A DNA stretch of 64,000 nucleotides from an uncultured Oscillospiraceae bacterium (GCA_910579175.1 CAJTTB010000001.1:140722-204721); one strand, 5' to 3'. Counted from the stretch's first letter, positions 8,682 to 18,575 are shown. The notes: a model not told the origin generated them from the sequence alone. Made by a program: numbers and translations.

Positions 8682-10661
8682 CTATCGAACCAATTTATAA
8701 TATGTTTTTGCAGTCAACAAATATACCACTGCATAGATAACCGCAAAAACCAACACCGTTATGATTGTACAAATCAAAAATAATTCTGTCTGAAGCATAC
8801 CAAATAACAACAACAATCTACAAATAACTTTAAACGCAACTACAATGTGAATGATGGCAACCAATAATGGAAGAAAGAATATCATCACAATCTGTTTGTG
8901 AATGGTCTTTTTTACCTCTTTCTTGCTCATACCTACCTTTTTCATAATTTCAAACCGGTCATGGTCATCATACCCTTCAGAAATTTGTTTATAATAGATA
9001 ATCAGCACTGTCGCCATCATAAATAAAAAGCCCAAAAATAATCCCAAGAAGAAAAATCCTCCATAAAGCGTCATCCATTGTTGCTTATTTTCACTTCTGC
9101 TGCGTATGCTATGACTAACATGATCGTTTTGCATAAAAATACTTTCTGATAGTGAATGGGTAAAATCAACAAACTGACTTTCGTCTCCTTGCAAATCAAA
9201 TTGAATCTGATATTGCACTGTATCAATAGTTCCTCTAAAAGAGTTGATTAGACCTTGTAAATATTCCAGTTCATTGATATCTTTTAACACCAAAATATAG
9301 AAGTCTCTTATTAGATTTCTCTGTTTTTTTTCTGTTGTTAGCTGTTGTAACTGCTCTTTTATCTGATAGGTTTTCCCTGCTATATCAATATCCGAAAAAT
9401 CATAGGGGTCTTGATAAGAAAAAATCAATGCTTGATTTTGCTCAAGCTGATAATCTGTCTGCTGTAATCGATTAAAATCCTCTAATGGATAGAATAAAAT
9501 AAAGCAATCTGTAGCAACGGTGTCAACTGCTTTTGGACGAAAATCAAGTTGATTTTTATTGAAAACAGCAACTGTATTTACAAAACTATATTCATCGCGG
9601 TTGACATCCTGTAAGTGATAAGTCTCTAATTGTTGTGTAATTACATCCTGTATCAGAGAAATATCTTCTTGTTTGTTTGACGTTGTAATTTGCACCTCAG
9701 AGGGATACTGTATTTTGAACATATCTTCTTGACCTAGATATAGACAAACGGTAGAAGATATTGTGACCAACACCATAGTACTTAAAATACAGATGTTTGC
9801 AAGACCAACTGCATTTTGTTTCATACGATAAATCATTCCAGATACTGCAATAAAGTGATTTGGATGATAAAAGAAACGGTGATTGCGCTTTAATAACTTT
9901 AACAGTGCAATGCTTCCAGAAGTAAACAGACAATAGGTTCCAATAATCACCAAAAGAACTGCTAAGAAAAACCAAACCAATGCCTCTGTGGGAGACTCGG
10001 TCACCAAAGCGATATAATATCCTGCTGCCAGTGACAACACACCAATCAATGTCAATAACCAAGAGGATTTTGGTTCCTTTTCTCCCTGTTGTCCTCCTCT
10101 AAGCAGATTAATCGGATTGGTCAATTGAATTTGAACAAAATTAAATAACAGCGTTACTCCAAAAATGGTCAAAAACAATCCAATGGTGATCCAAATTCCC
10201 ATTACGGAAATTTCAAACTGCATTGGCGTTGTAACTTTCAAAATATGCAGCAATGCAAAAAATAGCAGTTTGTTAATTAATAAAGAAAACAACAATCCAA
10301 TCACCAAACTAATCAATGCAGTAAATAACATTTCAAATAACATAACCTTTGCAATATGTCGCTTTTCCATACCTAAGATGTTGTAAAGTCCCAACTCCTT
10401 TTTCCGGCGCTTGATTAAAAATCCATTGGTATAAAAAATCAAAACCACCGAAAAGATACCAATGATAATCGTTCCAAGATTCAACATCATCGCAACGGTA
10501 TCACCGCCCTTTATCTGTTGAATACCAGAATTGACCGTAATGGAAAACAAGGTATAAAAAGTAGAAATGGTGCAGATACAAGTGAGCAGATAGGGAAAAT
10601 ACGTACTGCCATTTCTCTTTAGGTTGGAAAATGCCAACTTCGGATAAAACAACTTATTCAT
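8682..10661 (-). CDS. FtsX-like ABC transporter permease (BceB type)
   Basis: A 659-residue permease starting MNKLFYPKLAFSNLKRNGST. It has the BceB layout: one helix, a group of membrane segments in the first 310 residues, a large extracellular domain (about 315-530), and three or four C-terminal helices containing the cytoplasmic KKVGMSKKEVKKTIHKQI segment. Such permeases work with an ATPase to remove bacitracin-like or other antimicrobial peptides from the membrane or to sense them. It overlaps the ATPase gene by eight bases. No BceRS-type two-component pair lies beside it, so its regulation is unclear. Confidence 0.88.
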   Translation of the reverse strand: MNKLFYPKLAFSNLKRNGSTYFPYLLTCICTISTFYTLFSITVNSGIQQIKGGDTVAMMLNLGTIIIGIFSVVLIFYTNGFLIKRRKKELGLYNILGMEKRHIAKVMLFEMLFTALISLVIGLLFSLLINKLLFFALLHILKVTTPMQFEISVMGIWITIGLFLTIFGVTLLFNFVQIQLTNPINLLRGGQQGEKEPKSSWLLTLIGVLSLAAGYYIALVTESPTEALVWFFLAVLLVIIGTYCLFTSGSIALLKLLKRNHRFFYHPNHFIAVSGMIYRMKQNAVGLANICILSTMVLVTISSTVCLYLGQEDMFKIQYPSEVQITTSNKQEDISLIQDVITQQLETYHLQDVNRDEYSFVNTVAVFNKNQLDFRPKAVDTVATDCFILFYPLEDFNRLQQTDYQLEQNQALIFSYQDPYDFSDIDIAGKTYQIKEQLQQLTTEKKQRNLIRDFYILVLKDINELEYLQGLINSFRGTIDTVQYQIQFDLQGDESQFVDFTHSLSESIFMQNDHVSHSIRSRSENKQQWMTLYGGFFFLGLFLGFLFMMATVLIIYYKQISEGYDDHDRFEIMKKVGMSKKEVKKTIHKQIVMIFFLPLLVAIIHIVVAFKVICRLLLLFGMLQTELFLICTIITVLVFAVIYAVVYLLTAKTYYKLVR

Positions 10662-11421
10662 TTCTTACGCCTCCTGTTGTCAAAAGGGTTAAGGTATCCG
10701 AAATTTTTTGATAGAGTTCCTCATTGGTCATATCTCCTCGATAAATCTGATGAAATACCTCTCCGTCTTTAATAAATAAAACGCGGCTTGCATGGCTTGC
10801 TGCCATCGTGCTGTGTGTTACCATCAGTATTGTTTGACCTGCCTGATTAATTTCGGAAAATAAGCGCAATAAATGAGACGCTGCATGAGAGTCCAAAGCA
10901 CCTGTGGGTTCATCTGCTAAAATGAGTCTTGGATGGGTAATCAATGCTCTGGCAACCGCTACACGCTGTTTTTGACCTCCAGACACCTCATAGGGAAATT
11001 TTTTTAATACTTCTGTAATTTGCAGTTTTTCTGCAATGGGTCGAAGGCGTTTTACCATTTCTGCATAAGGTTTATGCGCCAGCACCAGTGGTAGAAAAAT
11101 ATTGTCCTGTAATGAAAAGGTATCCAATAAATTAAAATCCTGAAATACAAAGCCCAAATTGTTACGACGAAATGCTGAAATTTGACTATCCTTAATCTGT
11201 GTAATATTTTTACCCTCTAGTAAAACACTCCCACTTGTGGGTTTATCCAATGAAGATAAAATATTCAACAAGGTTGTTTTACCAGAACCGGATTCCCCCA
11301 TAATGGCGACATATTCTCCATTCTCTACCGAAAAGGAGACATTTGTCAGCGCTAGCACCTGGGTTCCTCCAAAACGTGTTGTATAGATTTTTTTTACATT
11401 GTGAACTTCTAATAAAGGCAT
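10654..11421 (-). CDS. ABC transporter ATP-binding protein (BceA/MacB type)
   Basis: The 255-residue ATPase has Walker A GESGSGKTT, Q-loop FVFQDFNLLD, signature VSGGQKQRVAVARAL and Walker B LILADEPTGALD, followed by the H-loop LMVTHS. The TGALDS sequence after Walker B is typical of the MacB/BceA/LolD group. It pairs with the overlapping FtsX-like permease for antimicrobial peptide export or resistance. The ribosome site GGGGGAAAAGAG precedes the ATG. Upstream there is a repeated GTAAGGT motif that may be an operator. Confidence 0.93.
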   Translation of the reverse strand: MPLLEVHNVKKIYTTRFGGTQVLALTNVSFSVENGEYVAIMGESGSGKTTLLNILSSLDKPTSGSVLLEGKNITQIKDSQISAFRRNNLGFVFQDFNLLDTFSLQDNIFLPLVLAHKPYAEMVKRLRPIAEKLQITEVLKKFPYEVSGGQKQRVAVARALITHPRLILADEPTGALDSHAASHLLRLFSEINQAGQTILMVTHSTMAASHASRVLFIKDGEVFHQIYRGDMTNEELYQKISDTLTLLTTGGVRNE

Positions 11422-11503
11422 CTCTTTTCCCCCATAAAATCATTTTTTGTTTTAAATTGATATCTTTATTATAAGAGAAATTTGACAATACCACCATAAT
11501 TTT

Positions 11504-11531
11504 ACCTTACATTTTAAATTGATAACCTTAC
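11504..11531 (-). promoter_or_regulatory. Possible operator with direct repeats upstream of the ABC exporter
   Basis: The minus strand has GTAAGGT twice (11531-11525 and 11510-11504), 21 bases apart. The intervening ATCAATTTAAAA sequence occurs again near 11450-11462, closer to the gene. Two-turn spacing suits a dimeric or response regulator. The binding protein is unknown. Confidence 0.3.
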
Positions 11532-11608
11532 AAAATTGTAAGATTGTATTGGATAAGCGTTTTTTCATGTTACATACGCTATCTTCTTTTTATTTCCCCT
11601 TAATAAAA

Positions 11609-11635
11609 CTGTTATCACTTTACTAAGGATAACAG
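11609..11635 (-). terminator. Intrinsic terminator after the AraC regulator gene
   Basis: CTGTTATC and GATAACAG arms with an 11-base loop are followed on the minus strand by TTTTATT. It lies 10 bases past the AraC-family stop codon. Confidence 0.7.
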
Positions 11636-11644
11636 CTTTTTGAT

Positions 11645-12565
11645 TTAGTATTCAATTTTTTGGGTGATATAATCCTTATATGGATCTGGAATCATCTTGT
11701 GTTCACGTTCATTTTTTCGATATCGGTTGGGGCTAATACCATACAGTTTGGTAAACTGATTTGAAAAATAATTGTAATCATTGTATCCAATTTGTTCTGC
11801 AATATTGGCAATGGAATAGTTGGTCGTTGTCAATAAAACCGCCGCACTTTTTAGGCGATAATCCCTGATAAAGCGCACAGGAGAGATTCCAAATTGTTTT
11901 TTAAATAGATTGCACAGATACTCTCTGGAAATTCCCAGATAAGCCGCAACATCCGAAACAGAAATATGATTGTGATAATAACATTTGATATATTCAATTG
12001 CCAAATCCAAATAACTGGAAATCGGAGAATAAATTCGAGAAATATAGGTCACTTGATTTGTGGTAACAATATATTGATAAATAATATCTAAAAATAACGA
12101 TGAAATCTTAATGTCAATAAAATGTTCTCTGTCTTTACAAAATGCAAACATTTCATGATAGAGTGCATCTAATTTATGATACTGTTTGGTAATGTGAATG
12201 GGACGATTTTGCGTAATAGATGCACGAAGTAAGGATTGTTTTATCTTTCCTCCATTTTTATCCTGATCGCCCTCATTAAACGCTATCCAAGAATATTCCC
12301 AAGGGTATTGCGTGTCCGCTTGATAATAGGTAATCTCTCCGGGAAAGATAAAAAAAGTAGATCCCCTTTCCAAATGATAAACCGCATTTTGCGTTCTAAA
12401 GGTACCCTTTCCAGAATGAACATAAATCATCAAAAAATGACTGCGCACATTGGGACCATAAAAATGATTTGGCAAACACTGTTGATTGCCACAAAATAAA
12501 ATTTCAGTATCTCCAATTTTAATATTACTAAAAATATATTCTGTAACTATATCTTTTTTATCCAT
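11645..12565 (-). CDS. AraC family transcriptional regulator
   Basis: Start 12565 is chosen because GAGGTG lies six bases before it; an ATG at 12586 lacks a site. The 306-residue protein has an N-terminal cupin-like sensing domain (about 15-150) and a C-terminal pair of helix-turn-helix motifs: ISVSDVAAYLGISREYLCNL, and then YSIANIAEQIGYNDYNYFSN followed by FTKLYGISPNRYRKN. AraC regulators of this form commonly control neighbouring carbohydrate transport genes. It is divergent from the Lpl-type sugar uptake operon at 12799, which makes that operon the likely target. Confidence 0.88.
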   Translation of the reverse strand: MDKKDIVTEYIFSNIKIGDTEILFCGNQQCLPNHFYGPNVRSHFLMIYVHSGKGTFRTQNAVYHLERGSTFFIFPGEITYYQADTQYPWEYSWIAFNEGDQDKNGGKIKQSLLRASITQNRPIHITKQYHKLDALYHEMFAFCKDREHFIDIKISSLFLDIIYQYIVTTNQVTYISRIYSPISSYLDLAIEYIKCYYHNHISVSDVAAYLGISREYLCNLFKKQFGISPVRFIRDYRLKSAAVLLTTTNYSIANIAEQIGYNDYNYFSNQFTKLYGISPNRYRKNEREHKMIPDPYKDYITQKIEY

Positions 12566-12704
12566 TTTCACACACCTCTTTCTCATAGGTTATATCACAA
12601 ATTTATATATTTTTTTAACATTAGTATATATTAAAATCAAAGAAATCGCAATATAATATAAGAAAAATTAAACAAAAAATAAATAAATTCACTTCAAAAA
12701 CAAG

Positions 12705-12740
12705 ATATTCAGTAGAATATTTCGACTATAATTGTATAAT
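12705..12740 (+). promoter_or_regulatory. Promoter and operator region of the Lpl-type sugar operon
   Basis: A perfect inverted repeat ATATTC-AGTA-GAATAT (12705-12720) lies directly upstream of two overlapping TATAAT boxes (12727-12732 and 12735-12740). No good -35 box is visible, which fits an activator-dependent promoter, perhaps served by the divergent AraC regulator. Confidence 0.45.
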
Positions 12741-12798
12741 ATCAATTAATTTATTTGTTTTTTGCCCACAATCTCTGTTATGATAAAGGAGGAAAATC

Positions 12799-14433
12799 AT
12801 GAAAAAAGTGATAACATTTTTATTGGCAACTGCTATGATAACTGCATGTTTATCTGGATGTCAAAGTAAGGACAAAAATGGCGATTCTGATGTAAACAGC
12901 AATGGAGAAAAAAGCACAAAACCGGTTACATTGACCGCATTTAAAAATGGAGCTGCTTCTCCTGATAAATGGGAATGGGGTCAAGACCCTGTTTCTAAAA
13001 AAATCACTGAAGATACAGGTGTTACCATAGAAGTCAGTTATGCTGCCACCAGCGACAATACCGAAATCAATACCATGCTTGTTTCTGGGCAAGATTTACC
13101 CGACTTTATCATCACCGATGCGCATGGTCCAGTACGTCCTCTATTGGTGGAGCAAGGATTTGCGGCTCCTTTGAATGAACTGGCTGACAAGTATGACCAA
13201 TCTTTTTGGGATGTACTGCCCAAAGATATGGATAAAGTATATCAAGAAAAAGATGGTAACTTCTATTGTGTTGTTGACTGGTATGGGGATGAAAACAAAT
13301 ACGATGACCAAATTTTAAATACTCGTGGTCCCATTAGCTTCTCCATCAAAAAAGAATTTTATGACGAAATCAATAGACCTGATATCAGTACACTAGACAA
13401 CTATGCCAATGCCATTTTACAGATTAAAGAAAAACATCCAGAAATCAAACATCCCATTTGGGACCAAAATCCAACAACCCCTTGGAGTTCTAGCGGACTA
13501 TTAAATGTACTCGCCAGAATGTATGGAGCTACCAATAACTTCTTCCACTATGATGGCAATACCGTCAAAATGGTATTTATGCAGGATTACTATAAGGAAG
13601 CGCTCAAAGCATACAATAACCTTTATCGCAAAGGCTTAATCAACCCAGAACAATATGCTTACAAACAAGACCAGATAAAGGGTACTTATCGATCACAAGA
13701 TTTAATCAGTTTTGTAGGATATTATTGGTCCTTGATAGAGGGCATGGACATTTTAGATGATGTTGTTTATGAATCCATTGAATTTCCACTTCCCGCAGGA
13801 AAAACCGCAGAAGATTTAAAAATCCATGACGATTACTTTGGTGTTGGAACAACTGGCGTATTTGTATCTTCTGATACCAAATATCCCGATCGTTGTATCC
13901 AATATATTACCTATATGTTGGGAAAAGAAGGGCAGCTTATGCAAAGATATGGCTTAGAAGGCGTTACCTGGGAAGAAGACGAACAGGGTAGACCAAAGGT
14001 CAACGATACCATGCGAAAAGCAGAATCAGAGGGATTTGATATTTTACAACGCGATTACGGTGTTTACAATTACAATTTCTCTTGGTTTACTTCCAACTGG
14101 ATTTTGGTATATGGCGCACACAACACCTATCAAAACTATCCATGTATGTTACCAGACTTTGAAATTATGACACCTCATCAGCAAAATGAGCGCTTTTCTG
14201 ATCTGACTTACTCCATCACTGACCCAGAAGAATTGGCATTAAAAGAACAGATTTTTGACCTTTGGACACAACATGTCGCCGCTATCTGTGTCACAGATAA
14301 CGACCAAGCATTTGAACAAGCCTATGAAAAATTTATCTCTGCTATGAATCAAGCAGGTGTAGATACTTTAGAAAGCTATTTCCAAAAAAATGCTGACTAC
14401 TGGAGAGAAGTCGGTATTGAACAACAAAATTGA
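12799..14433 (+). CDS. Extracellular solute-binding lipoprotein (Lpl/family 1 type)
   Basis: The 544-residue protein has a lipoprotein signal with lipobox LSGC and acylated Cys at C21, then a charged linker and a large binding domain. Features such as TGVTIEVSYAAT, LVSGQDLPDF and a C-terminal MNQAGVDTLESYFQKNADYW match the large LplA-type oligosaccharide-binding proteins of Clostridia and Paenibacillus. It captures a sugar outside the cell for the two permeases encoded next. AAAGGAGG precedes the start. No transport ATPase is encoded here; a shared MsmX/MsmK-type ATPase elsewhere would be needed. Confidence 0.9.
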   Translation: MKKVITFLLATAMITACLSGCQSKDKNGDSDVNSNGEKSTKPVTLTAFKNGAASPDKWEWGQDPVSKKITEDTGVTIEVSYAATSDNTEINTMLVSGQDLPDFIITDAHGPVRPLLVEQGFAAPLNELADKYDQSFWDVLPKDMDKVYQEKDGNFYCVVDWYGDENKYDDQILNTRGPISFSIKKEFYDEINRPDISTLDNYANAILQIKEKHPEIKHPIWDQNPTTPWSSSGLLNVLARMYGATNNFFHYDGNTVKMVFMQDYYKEALKAYNNLYRKGLINPEQYAYKQDQIKGTYRSQDLISFVGYYWSLIEGMDILDDVVYESIEFPLPAGKTAEDLKIHDDYFGVGTTGVFVSSDTKYPDRCIQYITYMLGKEGQLMQRYGLEGVTWEEDEQGRPKVNDTMRKAESEGFDILQRDYGVYNYNFSWFTSNWILVYGAHNTYQNYPCMLPDFEIMTPHQQNERFSDLTYSITDPEELALKEQIFDLWTQHVAAICVTDNDQAFEQAYEKFISAMNQAGVDTLESYFQKNADYWREVGIEQQN

Positions 14434-14495
14434 TAAAAATAACGATTCATCTTTTTTGAGCCAATAAAATTTATCTGACAGGAGGCAGTTTGCAT

Positions 14496-15437
14496 ATGAA
14501 ACAACAAACAACCCCAAAAAAGAAAGGAGCATGGCGCGATTTTCTCAAGCAGATCGATCTGCAACTTATGGTTGTTCCTGCGCTGATATGTTTGATTTTA
14601 TTTAGCTTTCTGCCACTTGGCGGACTGCAAATCGCATTTAAAGATTTTAAGCTAAATTTAGGAATTTGGCAAAGCCCTTGGGCTGGGTTAAAGCACTTTG
14701 AGAGCATTATCAAAGACCCCAATATGAGTTCTGTGATGCTAAATACCATCGGTCTTTCCTTTATCAAAGCATTTGTAATCTTTCCACTGCCAATCATCTT
14801 TGCACTACTACTACATGAAGTCACCAATCAAAAATTTAAAAAGGTTGTGCAAACAGTTAGTTATTTTCCCTATTTTCTATCCTGGTCTATCATCTCACTG
14901 ATGGCAATTACTTGGCTGTCTCCGCAAAGCGGTTTTATCAATGGATTTTTGACTTCTGTTGGCATATTCGATGAGCCCTACTTTTTCCTGGGAAAACCAG
15001 AGGCATTCTGGGGAATCTCCATCATACTGGATATTTGGAAAAACCTTGGATATTCTTCTATCATCTATCTTGCCGCCATGTCCGGTGTAGACAGTGAAGT
15101 CATAGAAGCTGCTGTCATCGATGGTGCGGGAAGATTCAAAAGAATGTGACATGTCACTATGCCTGCCATTACACCTACCATTATGATTTTATTGATCATC
15201 AATGTGGGAAACCTGCTAAAAGGTGGCTCTAACTTTGATATCAGTTATAACTTGGGCAATCCACTCAACCAGCCCACTTCTGAAATTCTAGATACCTATG
15301 TGCTAAAAACAGGTATTACACTTTCCCGATTTTCTTATGCCACCGCAATTGGATTTTTACAGTCCGTTGTTTCTGCCATCTTATTAATTATAGCAAATGG
15401 TATTAGCAAGATCACCACTGGCGAAAGTTATTTCTAA
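14496..15437 (+). pseudogene. LplB-type sugar ABC permease interrupted by an in-frame TGA
   Basis: The frame runs from ATG 14496 (GGAGG ten bases upstream) to TAA 15437, about 313 codons, and is broken by TGA at 15147-15149. The reading is RFKRM-stop-HVTMPAITP. Relatives have Trp at this point, so a single G-to-A change (TGG to TGA) explains it. The stop falls at the EAA loop (VIDGAGRFKRM), the part that contacts the ATPase, so the first fragment alone cannot work. Six membrane segments are otherwise intact on both sides, meaning the lesion is recent or is a sequencing error. TGA ends other intact genes here, so it is not read as Trp generally. Confidence 0.8.
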
Positions 15438-15456
15438 CAAGAAAGGAGCCCCCAAA

Positions 15457-16362
15457 ATGAAGGAAAAGCATATTCGCAAACCGTGGGAGAAATTTGGTTT
15501 TACTGATGTTGTTATCTATGTATTATTGGCAACTATCACATTTGTAACCCTTTTTCCATTTTGGAATTCTATTATCCTTTCTTTTAATGATGGAAAGGAT
15601 GCACAAGTAGGTGGCATCTATTTTTGGCCCAGAAAATTTACTTTGGCAAATTATGAACAGGTATTTGAAAATACAGAAATCTGGATGGTCTTTTTTATCT
15701 CCACCATGCGCACCATTATCGGAACAACTTCCAGTTTATTTGTAACCTCTTTATTTGCCTATGCAGCCAGTAAACCCTATTTAAAATTTAGAAAATTTTA
15801 TATGATCTTACTGTTGATATCCATGTACTTTAGCGGCGGTATGATACCCACATTTTTAGTAATAAAGGACTTAAATCTTCTCAATAGTTTTTGGGTCTAT
15901 GTCATCCCTTGGATGTTTAACGCATTTTATGCACAAATATTTATTTCATTCTTCCGAGGTATTCCTGGCAGTTTAATTGAATCTGCCAAAATGGATGGAG
16001 CAACAGAATGGACTATCTATTTTAAAATGATACTTCCACTATCCAAACCAGTATTAGCGGCGGTTGCCCTCTTTACCGCCGTAAATCACTGGAATGCCTG
16101 GAATGACAACCTGCTCTATGTCAAAAAAGACCACCTCAATACACTATCTTTTCTATTTGTTAAGATGATAAAAGCACAAGAATATTTGGAAAATGCAGCA
16201 GCTTCTACTGGCATTGCAGAATTAGGACGACTTTCTCAGGTCAGTTCTACTTCATTACAGCTTGCTACTATGATGGTTGCAATTATTCCGATTATCTGTA
16301 TCTATCCATTTGTACAAAAGCATTTCACTTCCGGAATTATGATAGGTTCAATCAAAGGATAA
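15457..16362 (+). CDS. LplC/YtcP-type sugar ABC transporter permease
   Basis: The start is ATG 15457, preceded by GAAAGGAG; the longer frame from 15397 overlaps the previous gene. The 301-residue protein has six membrane segments and the EAA loop SLIESAKMDGATEWTIYFKM near residue 200, matching the MalG/LplC permease group. It ends with the typical CIYPFVQKHFTSGIMIGSIK tail. It would pair with the interrupted LplB-type permease and the binding protein at 12799, so the transporter may be non-functional unless the nonsense codon is suppressed. Confidence 0.92.
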   Translation: MKEKHIRKPWEKFGFTDVVIYVLLATITFVTLFPFWNSIILSFNDGKDAQVGGIYFWPRKFTLANYEQVFENTEIWMVFFISTMRTIIGTTSSLFVTSLFAYAASKPYLKFRKFYMILLLISMYFSGGMIPTFLVIKDLNLLNSFWVYVIPWMFNAFYAQIFISFFRGIPGSLIESAKMDGATEWTIYFKMILPLSKPVLAAVALFTAVNHWNAWNDNLLYVKKDHLNTLSFLFVKMIKAQEYLENAAASTGIAELGRLSQVSSTSLQLATMMVAIIPIICIYPFVQKHFTSGIMIGSIKG

Positions 16363-16389
16363 AACTACGCAACGAAAGGAAAACATTCT

Positions 16390-17553
16390 ATGAAATCAGA
16401 TGGAATTCACTCTATGGTAGCACTACAGGACATGACAACTGGTGCAAGAAAAATGCGGAATTTCTACGCTATTAAACCAGACTCTGGCATTTATCAACAG
16501 GAATTTGGCTACTATTCTTTAGAACGCTGGAAATCAGAAGGGCACATAAAACAAAATATTACACAGTCCGAATTGGCACAACTTTTTGGATTCGACCCTC
16601 CCGGAAAACACTTTATTGGTGGATTGGGTTGGTGTGAAGGGGGTTTTTGTCCCCTGTTTGAAGAAAAAGTACTCGAAGAACGAGATGACGAATATGAAGT
16701 TGTACAGGACTTTGCTGGTCGTTCTGTTCTCTGTTTTAAAAACCGCCGTCAGGGATTTATGCCTGAATACATAGACCACCCAGTCAAGGATAGCAAGACT
16801 TGGGAAGAAAAATGCAAATGGAGACTAGATCCCAAAACACCAGAACGATATACCAATTTAGAAGAAAGAATGAATCAAGCAAAAAAGGCAGCAGGTGAAG
16901 GGCAAATTATCTGTCAACAGGTTGTTGGTGGATATATGTATCTAAGAAGTTTAATGGGTCCATTGGAATTGATGTATTTGTTATATGATGATCCCGACTT
17001 GATCCATGATTGTATGAAAACATGGTTTGAACTTGCTGACGCAGTCATTGCAAAACATCAAGAATATATCACTTTAGATGAAATTTTCTTTGGTGAGGAC
17101 ATCTGTTATAACCATGGTTCACTGATTTCTAAAGATATGATTCGAGAAATGCTGTTTCCTTATTATCAACAACTCTTAACCAATGCCAAAAGACGTCAAA
17201 TTGATAAAAACAGAAAAATATTCTTTCAATTGGATACAGACGGATTTTCTGACGATGTGATCGACCTCTATCAAGAAATTGGCATGGATTATCTGAGCCC
17301 ATTTGAAGTTGCATCTGGATGCGATGTGGTCAGAACTGGAAAAGAACGTCCAAACTTACTGATTTCAGGTGGCTTTGACAAACGCATTTTGGCACAGAGC
17401 AAAGAAGCCATCGACCGAGAAATCGCCAGAATTATGCCAGAAATGAAACGTCGTGGTGGATATATTCCAACCTGTGACCATGGTGTTCCAGAAGAAGTCA
17501 GCTTTGAAAACTATATGCACTATCGCAAAAGAATGCTAGAATTTGCCGAATAA
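16390..17553 (+). CDS. Uroporphyrinogen decarboxylase (URO-D) family protein
   Basis: A 387-residue protein with the URO-D/MtaA-type barrel. Visible pieces are VVGGYMYLRSLMGPLELMYL, a GEDICYNHGSLISKDMIRE segment, and the C-terminal GGFDKRILAQSKEAIDREI. Members of this branch sit in Lpl-type sugar operons and are not heme enzymes; several relatives are corrinoid methyltransferases. No heme pathway genes are nearby, so the substrate is probably a sugar-linked or methylated compound taken up by this operon. This is inference. The ribosome site is AAAGGA and a strong terminator follows. Confidence 0.8.
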   Translation: MKSDGIHSMVALQDMTTGARKMRNFYAIKPDSGIYQQEFGYYSLERWKSEGHIKQNITQSELAQLFGFDPPGKHFIGGLGWCEGGFCPLFEEKVLEERDDEYEVVQDFAGRSVLCFKNRRQGFMPEYIDHPVKDSKTWEEKCKWRLDPKTPERYTNLEERMNQAKKAAGEGQIICQQVVGGYMYLRSLMGPLELMYLLYDDPDLIHDCMKTWFELADAVIAKHQEYITLDEIFFGEDICYNHGSLISKDMIREMLFPYYQQLLTNAKRRQIDKNRKIFFQLDTDGFSDDVIDLYQEIGMDYLSPFEVASGCDVVRTGKERPNLLISGGFDKRILAQSKEAIDREIARIMPEMKRRGGYIPTCDHGVPEEVSFENYMHYRKRMLEFAE

Positions 17554-17575
17554 ATTAGATTCCTCCTAATCAAAA

Positions 17576-17601
17576 AGTCCCTGCCAAGATTGGCAGGGAC
17601 T
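17576..17601. terminator. Bidirectional intrinsic terminator
   Basis: AGTCCCTGCCA pairs with TGGCAGGGACT across an AGAT loop, with AAAA before and TTTT after. It serves the sugar operon on the plus strand and the convergent gene at 17652 on the minus strand. Confidence 0.92.
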
Positions 17602-17651
17602 TTTTGATTGCTATTCCTTTAAAAGGGTCAAAACAATCTCCTCTTATCATT

Positions 17652-18470
17652 TTATGCAGCACTTTGCAGATCATCTGAAGCGTTGGGCTTCCAAGAACCA
17701 TCTTTTAACATCTCAATCATTTCCTCCATGGTAACTGTATAGGCTACCTGTACACTGCTGTTATTCTGGATTAAAAACTCAGATAAGCCATACTCTTCTT
17801 GATTATCTGCCCAATCATAGGTATAACCAAGTCTTGTCCAAGGATAAGCACTCTCAAAGTAGCTCCAAACAATATTGCTGTCAAACCATTCTTTAAAGGA
17901 TTCTTCTGTATTTTCATCAAGACTTTCTGTCATACTGATTTCTCCAATATCCTGTATATTCGCAGGGCGTATCACATTTTTTGGATCCACCCACATAGCA
18001 GTAAAGTGGGTGGATTGATTATCTAGTGAAAGACCAATCAATTGGCGCAAGCGCATACCCCAATCCGTTACACCTTTTTGATTTTTTTGATACCAATCTG
18101 CCAATTCACCACCGGTAAAGGTCCAAACTTCTCCCCATTCTATGGTAACTTCTGCACCATTTGGATAACTGTCTGGATATTTGTGAAAAGTAAGTAGCAA
18201 TACCCGACTTTGCTCATCGTAAAGCGCATAAGGCGCACCTTGTTCTAAACTTACAACCGGTAAAATTTCATCTTGGTCTATGATCATTGCATCTGCCACC
18301 GCAGCAAGATATAACTCATCTGTTGTTTTCTGTTTGTTATCTTCTCTGGATATCTGCTGCGTCTCTGAATGGGTTAGTGCATAAGTAACTCCCCAAGTTC
18401 CTCCGATTGATACCAAAACGAATACAATTGTCAGCAATAAACTAACCTTCATTTTTAAAAACGCTCTCAT
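17652..18470 (-). CDS. Hypothetical membrane-anchored exported protein
   Basis: I do not recognise this 272-residue protein. It has one N-terminal membrane helix (about 8-30, VSLLLTIVFVLVSIGGTWGV) followed by an acidic extracellular domain rich in Trp and Tyr. The LTFHKYPDSYPNG, EVWTFTGGELADWY and YDWADNQEEYGLSEF segments suggest a beta-rich fold. No Cys lipobox is present, so it is anchored by the helix. The start is preceded by AAGGA nine bases away. It is a single gene with a terminator shared with the sugar operon; the next gene upstream is about 105 bases away. Confidence 0.7.
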   Translation of the reverse strand: MRAFLKMKVSLLLTIVFVLVSIGGTWGVTYALTHSETQQISREDNKQKTTDELYLAAVADAMIIDQDEILPVVSLEQGAPYALYDEQSRVLLLTFHKYPDSYPNGAEVTIEWGEVWTFTGGELADWYQKNQKGVTDWGMRLRQLIGLSLDNQSTHFTAMWVDPKNVIRPANIQDIGEISMTESLDENTEESFKEWFDSNIVWSYFESAYPWTRLGYTYDWADNQEEYGLSEFLIQNNSSVQVAYTVTMEEMIEMLKDGSWKPNASDDLQSAA

Positions 18471-18575
18471 TTATATAATTCCTTTTTTATAAAATTAGTT
18501 GTAAACTACTCCATCATGAATAAACAACCATTCTCACTTTTATTCACAACACTTCCAATGACAATATAACTGAAT

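Noticed and set aside
14490..14495. TTG start at 14490 for the LplB-type permease
   Set aside because: The ATG at 14496 has better spacing to GGAGG (10 against 4 bases).
14496..15437. TGA read as tryptophan (genetic-code change)
   Set aside because: TGA is the terminal stop of intact genes here, for example at 14433, 36257 and 45158.
15397..15456. Longer N-terminus for the LplC-type permease
   Set aside because: It overlaps the preceding permease and the ribosome site matches ATG 15457.
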